DNA from: a virus
Strand: one strand, 5' to 3'
Virus record (IMG/VR): IMGVR_UViG_3300021365_000005
Location: 1-64,000 of that record
Length of the DNA: 64,000 bases
Every line of letters starts with the position of its first letter. Within the stretch, counting starts at the first letter, position 1. Below, piece after piece: positions 51,167 through 58,737 of this stretch. The notes under the pieces are model-generated. The model saw only the letters and a program-made list of their open reading frames with translations, did no database searches and was not told the DNA's origin. Made by a program: the position numbers and the translations under genes.

Positions 51167-51547
51167 TTACTCTGGTAAAGTGTACCCTACAACATGAATA
51201 AGACCTATTGTTCCTAATACCCCTAAAACTACCCCGAAAGGCCTTTTATCATACCATTTATCAACTTTATTAAGTCTATCATCATATAGTTGAATCTGGC
51301 TTTCTAATAGAGTAATTTGCTCTTGCTTATATGCAATAACCAAGCTATCTTGTTTAATAATAGTTTCAAAAAATTTAATTTCAGATTCTAAACTAATTAT
51401 TATTAAATTGTTTATAGAATCCTGCTCAACTAAAGTGTCTATAGCTTCGATTATACCATCAAGCTCGACTTGAGGTACTGGTATTGTGTCTTGAGCCGAA
51501 GTGGCAAATGACAACATGGTTAAGAATAGTACTAATATTAATCTCAT
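51167..51547 (-). CDS. Secreted coiled-coil protein with C-terminal membrane segment
   Basis: 126 residues. A signal peptide (MRLILVLFLTMLSFATSAQ) is followed by a long coiled coil (about residues 25-95, SLESEIKFFETIIKQDSL) and a C-terminal hydrophobic segment (GVVLGVLGTIGLIHVVGYTL). The layout fits periplasmic lysis factors such as spanins, or an envelope anchor. No lipobox Cys. The SAQ cleavage context is common in Bacteroidetes secreted proteins. Start overlaps the stop of 51544 (ATGA). Function inferred only. Confidence 0.55.
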   Translation of the reverse strand: MRLILVLFLTMLSFATSAQDTIPVPQVELDGIIEAIDTLVEQDSINNLIIISLESEIKFFETIIKQDSLVIAYKQEQITLLESQIQLYDDRLNKVDKWYDKRPFGVVLGVLGTIGLIHVVGYTLPE

Positions 51548-51855
51548 TTCTTTTTAGACTTGTATTTGGCTTTAAAATTTTTAGCGGTAGATTTAGCTTT
51601 AGTTGTAGGTTTCTTTTTTGCTTTTGCTTGGGCTGTTTTAACTTTTGCTTTTTTTAGTTTTGTTTTAGTAACCTTTTTTTCAGCAATAACTTTTTCAGTT
51701 TTTTCTTTGGTAGCTTTAACTGCTTTTTTAGAGGCTTTTACGTCTTCTTTAAACTTTTTTTTGGATGCAGATTTTTTATTACTTGCAAATAACATTGTAA
51801 GAACGGCAGCAATTGAAGCTCCTACAATTAACACAAACTTAAATATTTTTTTCAT
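51544..51855 (-). CDS. Membrane-anchored polylysine protein
   Basis: 103 residues. One N-terminal membrane segment (FVLIVGASIAAVLTMLF) is followed by about 75 residues of Lys/Ala/Thr repeats (TKEKTEKVIAEKKVTKTKLK). It looks like a membrane anchor with a histone-like basic tail that would bind nucleic acid or acidic surface. It is co-translated with the coiled-coil protein, so the two may act together, for example at the cell envelope. No family recognised. Confidence 0.55.
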   Translation of the reverse strand: MKKIFKFVLIVGASIAAVLTMLFASNKKSASKKKFKEDVKASKKAVKATKEKTEKVIAEKKVTKTKLKKAKVKTAQAKAKKKPTTKAKSTAKNFKAKYKSKKK

Positions 51856-51865
51856 AACATATTTC

Positions 51866-52423
51866 CTATTTAGATTTTAAATCTTTTTTTATTTTATTAA
51901 CTTGGGTATCAAATTCTTTTTTTAGAGTTTCTTTAGATTTACCTCCCGACCAGTCTTCAATATCTCCTGCTTCAGTAATATAAGACTTGCTATTTATTGT
52001 AGTTAGCCAATCATAATATTCTTCGGTTTTATCCTTTAGCCATGCTTCATTATCAGACTTTGACAGCTCTTTTGCAAATTCTTCAAATTTACCAGCGGCT
52101 TTAAGTTCATTTTCAAATTTATAAACACAATTAAAGCACATGCCAAATTTTTTATACATAGCTTTGTAGGCATGGTGTTGCATTCTAGGATCTCCACACT
52201 TTGGGCACTCCATAGGAACCTTTATAGCTTCTCTAGCAGCATCTAGTTTAGATACTGTTTGTCGAATACCATTTTTTATAGTCCAGGTTTTACCTTTAAT
52301 TTCCCAAGTATCACCTTCTGATCTAACGATTCTTTTTTTACCATAACCAGTTGAAACTTTTGTTTTGTTTGAGGCATTCCCGGAAACCAGGTTCCTCATT
52401 CTTTGTATTCCTTTTTTATCCAT
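51866..52423 (-). CDS. Zinc-ribbon protein upstream of terminase, possible packaging factor
   Basis: 185 residues. GDTWEIKGKTWTIKNGIRQT precedes ECPKCGDPRMQHH, and a second pair GMCFNCVYKFE completes a four-Cys zinc site. The C-terminal part is helical and charged. Its position two genes upstream of terminase is where T4 has gp16, but a zinc ribbon is not a gp16 feature, so a DNA- or protein-binding accessory is as likely. Start overlaps the kinase gene stop (TAATG). Confidence 0.55.
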   Translation of the reverse strand: MDKKGIQRMRNLVSGNASNKTKVSTGYGKKRIVRSEGDTWEIKGKTWTIKNGIRQTVSKLDAAREAIKVPMECPKCGDPRMQHHAYKAMYKKFGMCFNCVYKFENELKAAGKFEEFAKELSKSDNEAWLKDKTEEYYDWLTTINSKSYITEAGDIEDWSGGKSKETLKKEFDTQVNKIKKDLKSK

Positions 52424-54303
52424 TATAACTTTTTACTTTTTTTAATCCACTTAAGGGCTTCTTTGTTTTTTACAGGTTTGTTTAAAAATGACATTACTGC
52501 TGATTTAGTTCCTGGGGGAAGTTTTTCTATCATGTTGCCATCAGCTTCTACTTTTACAAAATTAGAACCAAAGCCACTTTTAAAAGTGTTAAAATTGTCA
52601 TGAACTTTTTGCCAGGTCCTTTCCACTACCTTATCAAGTAATTTTCGTTCAGGCCTATTTGCATTTCGTTGCAAAGCAGTTTCTAGGGTTGTGTTGACAT
52701 AAACCATATAAGTGTCATAACCTAAAGCCTCAATACTTTTCTTTTTTCCAAAAAGGGCATTCGAAGATGCACCAGTTCCATCTATTATAATTCCAAGTTT
52801 ACCATCCAAATAATTTTCTAATTGCTTTTTAGCAATCTTAACGGACTTACCCATAAGCTTACCATCAAGGCTTCGTTCGGCATCTGTCATGGCATCAGAA
52901 TCTGCAGGGATTTTGTGCTTCTTTTTTAAGTACTCAAGGGCTTGATCTAGATTAACAACTTTAAGCCCTGTAGATGTTAGACTTTTTATTTGTTTAGAAG
53001 ATGGGTCGTTGAACAACTTGTTGATAACAGTAGATTTGCCAGAGCCTGGGCCTCCAGCTAAAAATATAGCCTTAAATATGTACTTATCATTGATCCCTTC
53101 TGTAAGAGGCTCTTCGATTTTTTCGCCGTCTGGAGATTTACTAGGAATTTCATCTTTAAAACTTAGAAATTCAATTCCAAGTTTACTTGCTATTTGCTGA
53201 ATGTGTTTTTTCCATAAAGCGTATGCTTGGGATGACTTATAGTCTTTGGGATTTGAAGGGGTGCCTTCGCCGGGAAGTCCTGCTGGAAAGAATGAAGGTG
53301 AGGTCGATGAGTATGGATCTTGAAAGCTTTGGAAATCCCCATCATTCATTATATAGTCTACAACTTTCATTCCTAAACGATCTGCCATTTTGGTAGATGC
53401 ATTTTTGAAGTGAGCTAAGCTATTATAATATGCTGTAGGCCCGTCGTCGACGTCGGCACCAGTTAGGTTTGTGGAATTACTTTCAATTATAAACTTATCC
53501 AACTCTTTCTGGGATATCGTTTCAAGTATGGTAGTAAAGGCTATTTCTTCGCCTAGAGTTAATGGTTCGTTGGGAATTGTGATTTTTGATTCCCCTAAAG
53601 ATTTTAGCTTAAGCTGGTCTTGTATCCATTTCTTTCCAATTGGGTTTTTCAAAGGCTTACTTACTAATCTAGAAACTCCTTTAATTTTATCTGCATGCAT
53701 TTTATTAAAATTGCCAACCTCTGTGTTGTCGATGATAACAAATGAAGATCCAAATAGGGATTGAAACTTGCCCATATTGTTTTGAACATCCATCCAGCTT
53801 TTTTCTAAAAGGTCTGCTGGCAATACTCTGTCTCTTTTAAGGTTTCTTTCTTGGGCAACTTTTAGAGAAGTGTTTACAAAAACCATAGAGCAATCATAAC
53901 CTTGAGCCTCTAATCTTTTTTTACGCTTTGCAATTTTACTGTAGTTTGCTCCAGTGCCATCTAGTACTAGACCTAGCTTTCCATCTTCATACATAGCTTG
54001 TAGTTTTGCTTTCATTCTACGAGCTTTTTGGCGAGCAGCATTGGGATTGTCTGTGTAGTACTTAAAAACTTTATCCGTCATTTTAGATAGGTTCTTAGGA
54101 TTAACCCCAGATTTTTTTAGAAACATTTCAAATGCAGGATCTGAATTAACTTGTTTTAGTCCTGTAGCAGAAGTAGATTTCATTATGTCGGCAACACCAA
54201 ATACTTTAGATGCGGCGTATGATTTTCCAGATCCAGGACCTCCTGCTAGAAAAATGGCCTTTAATATATTTGGATCGTAGACCCCTTCATTAACTGATTT
54301 CAT
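52423..54303 (-). CDS. Double P-loop kinase-like protein
   Basis: 626 residues containing two related kinase domains. Domain 1 has FLAGGPGSGKS (P-loop K27) and LVLDGTGANYSKI; domain 2, from about residue 405, has FLAGGPGSGKST and IIIDGTGASSNAL. Both have later VFVNTS/VYVNTT and an Arg-rich loop, as in zeta-toxin/polynucleotide-kinase-like families. A middle region (about 265-400) of unknown fold separates them. An internal duplication is clear. Substrate unknown: nucleotide, RNA end or protein are all open. AAGGAG and a GATATTTATA box precede. Confidence 0.7.
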   Translation of the reverse strand: MKSVNEGVYDPNILKAIFLAGGPGSGKSYAASKVFGVADIMKSTSATGLKQVNSDPAFEMFLKKSGVNPKNLSKMTDKVFKYYTDNPNAARQKARRMKAKLQAMYEDGKLGLVLDGTGANYSKIAKRKKRLEAQGYDCSMVFVNTSLKVAQERNLKRDRVLPADLLEKSWMDVQNNMGKFQSLFGSSFVIIDNTEVGNFNKMHADKIKGVSRLVSKPLKNPIGKKWIQDQLKLKSLGESKITIPNEPLTLGEEIAFTTILETISQKELDKFIIESNSTNLTGADVDDGPTAYYNSLAHFKNASTKMADRLGMKVVDYIMNDGDFQSFQDPYSSTSPSFFPAGLPGEGTPSNPKDYKSSQAYALWKKHIQQIASKLGIEFLSFKDEIPSKSPDGEKIEEPLTEGINDKYIFKAIFLAGGPGSGKSTVINKLFNDPSSKQIKSLTSTGLKVVNLDQALEYLKKKHKIPADSDAMTDAERSLDGKLMGKSVKIAKKQLENYLDGKLGIIIDGTGASSNALFGKKKSIEALGYDTYMVYVNTTLETALQRNANRPERKLLDKVVERTWQKVHDNFNTFKSGFGSNFVKVEADGNMIEKLPPGTKSAVMSFLNKPVKNKEALKWIKKSKKL

Positions 54304-54320
54304 GAATTATCTCCTTAGTA

Positions 54321-54330
54321 TATAAATATC
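54321..54330 (-). promoter_or_regulatory. GATATTTATA box before the double kinase gene
   Basis: Coding strand GATATTTATA then TACTAAGGAG of the kinase ribosome-binding site. Confidence 0.55.
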
Positions 54331-54332
54331 TA

Positions 54333-55004
54333 TTATATCCCAATTACCTTTCCAATATTTGCTGTTGCTACACCTAACACTTCACCTATGTTTGCTGTCG
54401 CAACGCCTATAACGTCATTTGCATATCCAGACGATGCTTCTGTGTAAGTAAGAGTAATTGTAGTTCCAAATCCTATACCTGCGTTTAAAGCCGTTCCTGA
54501 GGTTGCTGCTGTATTGCTGTAGTCTTTATCATGTTCAACTATAGCGCAAATAAAGGCATCATCATTTTGTATGTCTGTATTTGCGGTTGAATTAAGGGTA
54601 ATGTCATTAGTACCTGAAGCATCCCATGAAGCATATTCACTACTATATGCTGTACTAAAATCTATTGTAGAAAAAAAATCTGAAGTTGCTAATGTTGTGC
54701 CCCCATCTCCACCAAAAGCCGTACTTTTTAAAACAATAACATCAGCTGTGTCTCCTCCAGCTCCTACAATATTAAGTGAAGTATTTGATATTGTTCCAGT
54801 TAGTCCACTAGTGTCAAAATAAAGGAATGTTCTTCTCATAGCATGAGTAAGAGAACCACGACCAGGAACTGCTGTATATTGAAGAGCAGCTTGGTCGTTT
54901 GTAGGAGCTGATACTACACTACTACCATTTTGTCTTGCAGTTGCAAAAATTCTAGAGGATTGACCTGTAATATATCCTGCTTTAGATGCGTCTATTGTTG
55001 CCAT
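54333..55004 (-). CDS. Tail/fibre protein with C-terminal VIGVATANIG repeats
   Basis: 223 residues. A beta-rich body (RTFLYFDTSGLTGTISN) resembles carbohydrate-binding modules, ending in two copies of (V/E)(I/V)(I/L)GVATANIG(E/K)V. Short tandem ends of this type are found on phage fibre or appendage proteins. It overlaps the methyltransferase start by 13 nt. Function probably structural. Confidence 0.6.
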   Translation of the reverse strand: MATIDASKAGYITGQSSRIFATARQNGSSVVSAPTNDQAALQYTAVPGRGSLTHAMRRTFLYFDTSGLTGTISNTSLNIVGAGGDTADVIVLKSTAFGGDGGTTLATSDFFSTIDFSTAYSSEYASWDASGTNDITLNSTANTDIQNDDAFICAIVEHDKDYSNTAATSGTALNAGIGFGTTITLTYTEASSGYANDVIGVATANIGEVLGVATANIGKVIGI

Positions 55005-55552
55005 TTTGGTAGGTAGTAGGTTTTGTTATTAAAGTACATATTTGTAGGAGGATCAACAGAATATTGTTGGTAGGTAACATTAGGTATGTTATAGAAGTTA
55101 TTTTCTTCTTCTAGGTTATTCCACCAAGTAGCTACTCCTCCTTTTTTTACTAGAGATGATAATGAAGCAGAAAAGTGTATCATATCATCATCACCAAAGG
55201 TATCATAAAATACCCCATCGTATGTTGATAGGGAATTTCTTACATCATACCAACTTCCTGTTATTATTGTTACGTTAGATTTTCCACTTGCCCAAGCCTG
55301 AGCTTTAGGGATCACTTCTGGGTGGTTTTCTATAATAGTATGAGAAGAAATTGAGTGAGAATGCATATACCCTGCTGAGATACCCATCCCAAATCCTATT
55401 TCTAAAATATCTCCACCTCCCTTACAAACATAAGCAGCAGAAGCTGACATTAGAGAATCCTCCCAATTCATCATTACTTCAAACTTTACACTTTCTTCGG
55501 TGTAATAAATCTTATCGGATTCAAAGGTTAATATTTTATCTATATATGTCAT
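54992..55552 (-). CDS. SAM-dependent methyltransferase, GAMT/RMT2-like
   Basis: 186 residues. VMMNWEDSLMSASAAYVCKG, ILEIGFGMGISAG (motif I), HTIIENHPEV (motif II with the ribose-binding Glu) and YDGVFYDTFGDDD (motif with acceptor-site Asp) follow the guanidinoacetate N-methyltransferase/RMT2 pattern. GAMT methylates guanidino groups; RMT2 relatives modify arginine. The gene sits among fibre genes, so a virion or host arginine substrate is imaginable, but a small molecule is also possible. TAATG overlap with the 55552 gene. Confidence 0.7.
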   Translation of the reverse strand: MTYIDKILTFESDKIYYTEESVKFEVMMNWEDSLMSASAAYVCKGGGDILEIGFGMGISAGYMHSHSISSHTIIENHPEVIPKAQAWASGKSNVTIITGSWYDVRNSLSTYDGVFYDTFGDDDMIHFSASLSSLVKKGGVATWWNNLEEENNFYNIPNVTYQQYSVDPPTNMYFNNKTYYLPKWQQ

Positions 55553-57450
55553 TAAGCAATTTCCACATAAGTGCTATCAGGATTAAAGAACATTTTTTTG
55601 TTGCTAACGCCTAGAGAATATCCTAAAATTCTAACTAGGTCACCAGAATCAGACGGTGCAGTTAGAGTAGCTTCCCCACCGGTTTCAGAAGCATATACTG
55701 GAATACCTGCTGCATCAGAACCTGCTGTGTAAGCAGATGCTAAAGTAACACATCCTTTTATAATCATACCATCTCCAGAGTTTCCATTACCTGCGGCGAT
55801 CGTTGCAACAGCACATAAGTTATAGACTCTGTTGTCAAAGTTTGCGTCGATTAGCGTCCAAACCCCAGATCGTAAAGTATATATAGCCCCAGCTGTAACA
55901 CTAGTACTACTAATGCCATATAGTATTTCGGCACCTGGCCCGTAGTCTCCGGCGTTATTACCACTAATAGAATGCTTTATACTAGTAGCTGTAATTTCTC
56001 CTGTGTCTATAGTGCTTGTGCCATTATCTATATTGCCAAAGCCAGAAGCTATTGTTCCCGATCCTAAAGCACCTACTGTTGTTATAGCTAATCCATTAAT
56101 ATCGGCTTGGGTTTGATCAGCAGTAGCACTCGCTTCAATAGCATCCAGTTTTGTTTTGTCTCCATTTGCAAATGCTCCCTCAGAAGGTTTAGGTTGTAGT
56201 GTACTTATCGTTACACCTTTAACTCCTGCTAAATCTGTAAGTTCAGAATCCATAAGGGCACCTGCTGAGGTAACATTTGCCGTATCAGTTACATCTGCGC
56301 TAGCTTCGATACCATCTAATTTTGTTTTATCACCATTAGCGAAAGCACCTTCCGAAGGTGGTTGTTGGGCTGAGTCAGCTTTGGTTCCTTGTGCGGATGT
56401 GGCATAGTCTGAAGAATCGAATGCTTTAACTTGTGCTAAGTTAGTCACTTCTGAGTCCATTAATGCTCCTGCACTGGTTACGTTTGTAGTGTCAGTTACA
56501 TCTGCACTGGCTTCTATTCCATCTAATTTTGTTTTATCACCATTAGCGAAAGCACCTTCTGAAGGCTTAACTTGTAGTGTTGAGATTGTTACTCCCTTAA
56601 CACCTGCTAAGTCAGTTAATTCACTATCCATAAGGGCACCTGCTGATGTGACGTTTGCTGTATCTGTAACATCAGCGCTGGCTTCAATGGCATCCAGTTT
56701 TGTTTTATCGCCATTAGCAAATGCTCCCTCAGAAGGCTTAACTTGTAGTGTTGAGATTGTTACTCCCTTAACACCCGCTAAATCTGTTAACTCTGAGTCC
56801 ATTAATGCTCCTGCAGCTGTAACGTTTGTAGTATCGGTTATGTCTGCTGACGCTTCTATTGCATCTAGCTTGTCGTGATGTGCAACTGACATTACGCCTG
56901 CAATTGTATCAGATGCTTCTGCAATTATTACATTAGTTCCATCTGAGGAGTTTATTGTGATCTGAGATGCGTGTGTTGTTGCGGTTAAGTTTGTGCTTAC
57001 GTTTGTTGCTTTAGCAGTGTTAGCAGTGATTGCTGTTTCAACATTTGCTATGTTTGGTATTGCAACTGTACCCGTAAATGTTGGACTTGCTATAGGAGAA
57101 TAAATTGTGTTTATGTTTGCACCATTATCAAAATAGTCTGCAGCATATATATTAGCACTTGCACTTATATTACCTGAGGCTGTTATGTCGCCTGTGAACG
57201 TATGAGTGTCTCCAGCAGAGTCTCCAAACGCGGTAGATCCCGAACTGAATGATGTTGTCATGTGAGTTACCGATGAGGAAACCACATATGTTTCTGCAGT
57301 TAACGTGTCGACTTTAAAGTCGCTTAGTACACTTGAGCCTGATCCATAGAATAATTTACCCGAATCAAGATTAATTGCTAGTTCGCCTTCTGCAAGACTT
57401 GATGGTACGGAACTACCAGTTCCTCTTTTTATTTGTATTGTGTTTGCCAT
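55552..57450 (-). CDS. Tail fibre protein with tandem repeats
   Basis: 632 residues. Residues about 195-440 carry four copies of a unit of 57 residues (third copy longer, 69), e.g. GDKTKLDAIEASADVTDT and SAGALMDSELTDLAGVKG. The C-terminal part (SVTAGAIYTLRSGVWTLID and MFFNPDSTYVEIA) may be a tip. The start segment MANTIQIKRGTGSSVPSSLA resembles fibre N-termini of marine T4-likes. Probably a long fibre. Confidence 0.7.
   Translation of the reverse strand: MANTIQIKRGTGSSVPSSLAEGELAINLDSGKLFYGSGSSVLSDFKVDTLTAETYVVSSSVTHMTTSFSSGSTAFGDSAGDTHTFTGDITASGNISASANIYAADYFDNGANINTIYSPIASPTFTGTVAIPNIANVETAITANTAKATNVSTNLTATTHASQITINSSDGTNVIIAEASDTIAGVMSVAHHDKLDAIEASADITDTTNVTAAGALMDSELTDLAGVKGVTISTLQVKPSEGAFANGDKTKLDAIEASADVTDTANVTSAGALMDSELTDLAGVKGVTISTLQVKPSEGAFANGDKTKLDGIEASADVTDTTNVTSAGALMDSEVTNLAQVKAFDSSDYATSAQGTKADSAQQPPSEGAFANGDKTKLDGIEASADVTDTANVTSAGALMDSELTDLAGVKGVTISTLQPKPSEGAFANGDKTKLDAIEASATADQTQADINGLAITTVGALGSGTIASGFGNIDNGTSTIDTGEITATSIKHSISGNNAGDYGPGAEILYGISSTSVTAGAIYTLRSGVWTLIDANFDNRVYNLCAVATIAAGNGNSGDGMIIKGCVTLASAYTAGSDAAGIPVYASETGGEATLTAPSDSGDLVRILGYSLGVSNKKMFFNPDSTYVEIA
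56133..56870 (-). repeat. In-frame tandem repeat in fibre gene
   Basis: Unit starts on the plus strand at 56133, 56304, 56511, 56682 and 56853 give spacings of 171, 207, 171 and 171 nt. The 207-nt unit has a 12-residue insertion with SSDYATSAQGTKADS content. All keep the reading frame. Confidence 0.85.
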
Positions 57451-57873
57451 TTAAAATATTCCTCCATCCATATTTCCTATGAATGATGTTGCTGTTATTA
57501 TTCCACTTGAGCTTATATCGCCTGATGCTGTTATTGAACCCGAGACAATTAGGTTGGATAGCACATCTGTTGATGCTGGATTAAATCTAAGACCCGAAGT
57601 AGTATTGGAATGGTTAACGATATCTCCTGCTGTAATAATGCCACTTGCAGAAACATCACCTACTAGGTTAATATCCCCTTGCATTTCTATGGTATCTTGG
57701 AAAATTATGGGATTAAAAAATTGGGCATCGCCATTTACATTAAATTGATTAACCTCTAAATTTAGGGATGATACAATACTACCCGTACCATTAAATAAGG
57801 TTGACCCATCAGTATGTAACACCCTTTGAAAAGTGTCCTGTATATTACTTCCGCTTAAGTTTGGTAACGCCAT
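57451..57873 (-). CDS. Fibre-associated structural protein
   Basis: 140 residues. Ser/Gly/Ile-rich with repeated GxIxAxG units (SASGIITAGDIV, GDISSSGIITATSF), as in fibre shafts. Ends NMDGGIF, and the 58738 protein likewise ends in GGTF, hinting at a shared tip context. Follows directly on the 57881 gene, 8 nt apart. Confidence 0.6.
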   Translation of the reverse strand: MALPNLSGSNIQDTFQRVLHTDGSTLFNGTGSIVSSLNLEVNQFNVNGDAQFFNPIIFQDTIEMQGDINLVGDVSASGIITAGDIVNHSNTTSGLRFNPASTDVLSNLIVSGSITASGDISSSGIITATSFIGNMDGGIF

Positions 57874-57880
57874 TTACTAA

Positions 57881-58444
57881 CTACTTTCTTTTTTCTAAAA
57901 CTTTTAGGACTTTGTTTATTACTGGAGACTTTTGAGCAGGCTCTATAGTGTTTTCATTTACATATGTTGCTACGATGTTATTTAGTTTGTTGCGCTTAAT
58001 AACAAGATTAGCCATTGTGATGTCTTCTTTTATTAAAAGTTTAACTAGGTTTAATACGTGTTGCTTTTCAGTAATAGTAGGCTTTTGGGATAAGATTTCT
58101 ATTTGAGATTTAGATTCAAGTACTTTTCGGGATCCCTGAGATTTAACTTCAACAGTTACCTTTTTAGAAGTTTCTACTTCAAAGGTTGATTCCCATGGAA
58201 TAAAGTATGTGTCTTCGGCAATCACTTCTAAACGAATGTTTCCACTAGATCGGTCTTCTAGTAATCCTTTTAGTCTTTTAACAGGGATTTCAACTTCACC
58301 CCCTGATGATATTGTACCCTTAAACATTAAATCAAAATCTTCAGATTCGACTACTAGTCTTGCTTGGGACTTTTTAAGTGAGGCACCTTCGAGCTTTATT
58401 TTAGCTGAAAACTTTTCTATTTTGTCAGTGTATAATGTGTACAT
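57881..58444 (-). CDS. Unknown virion-region protein
   Basis: 187 residues. N-terminal half beta-like (KFSAKIKLEGASLKKSQARL), C-terminal half helical and Lys-rich (VLNLVKLLIKEDITMANLVI). No family recognised. Its 5' end overlaps the 3' end of 58425 by 20 nt, so the genes are probably co-translated. Similar gene blocks occur between fibres of marine T4-like phages. Confidence 0.55.
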   Translation of the reverse strand: MYTLYTDKIEKFSAKIKLEGASLKKSQARLVVESEDFDLMFKGTISSGGEVEIPVKRLKGLLEDRSSGNIRLEVIAEDTYFIPWESTFEVETSKKVTVEVKSQGSRKVLESKSQIEILSQKPTITEKQHVLNLVKLLIKEDITMANLVIKRNKLNNIVATYVNENTIEPAQKSPVINKVLKVLEKRK

Positions 58445-58724
58445 GTCTTTTTAATTCCTCTGCTATTAATTCTATTTCTTTTGTATGATGAGTTATATTT
58501 TTAACTTCTTTTTTTTCATCATAAATTTTAATTCCATTCCTATGCATAATTAAACGGATTAACTTTTTCTTTTTGTCGTCCTTTAACTTGCGAAGCTCTG
58601 TGTCGTCTACATAGCCATTATTAGTTACAGAATCGACAATTTCTGATATTTCAGCCAAGTTCCATAAATGGGGGTTTAGGTCCCATTTAAAATTAGCTTC
58701 GTTCCATTTAATTTTAGTTGCCAT
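58425..58724 (-). CDS. Small unknown protein
   Basis: 99 residues, mainly helical and Lys/His-rich (KLKDDKKKKLIRLIMHRNGI), with IKWNEANFKWDLNPHLWNLA at the start. No family recognised. The ATG is only one base past a GATATTTATA box, leaving practically no leader if that box is a promoter. Confidence 0.55.
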   Translation of the reverse strand: MATKIKWNEANFKWDLNPHLWNLAEISEIVDSVTNNGYVDDTELRKLKDDKKKKLIRLIMHRNGIKIYDEKKEVKNITHHTKEIELIAEELKRHVHIIH

Positions 58725-58725
58725 A

Positions 58726-58735
58726 TATAAATATC
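58726..58735 (-). promoter_or_regulatory. GATATTTATA box abutting a start codon
   Basis: Coding strand GATATTTATA followed by T and the ATG of 58425-58724. Either a leaderless message or a non-promoter role. Confidence 0.45.
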
Positions 58736-58737
58736 AC

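Noticed and set aside
51866-52423. Calling the zinc-ribbon protein the small terminase
   Set aside because: Only the position suggests it; the four-Cys site is not a gp16 trait.
56156-56878. Plus-strand repeated frame in the fibre gene
   Set aside because: The periodicity comes from the minus-strand fibre repeat.
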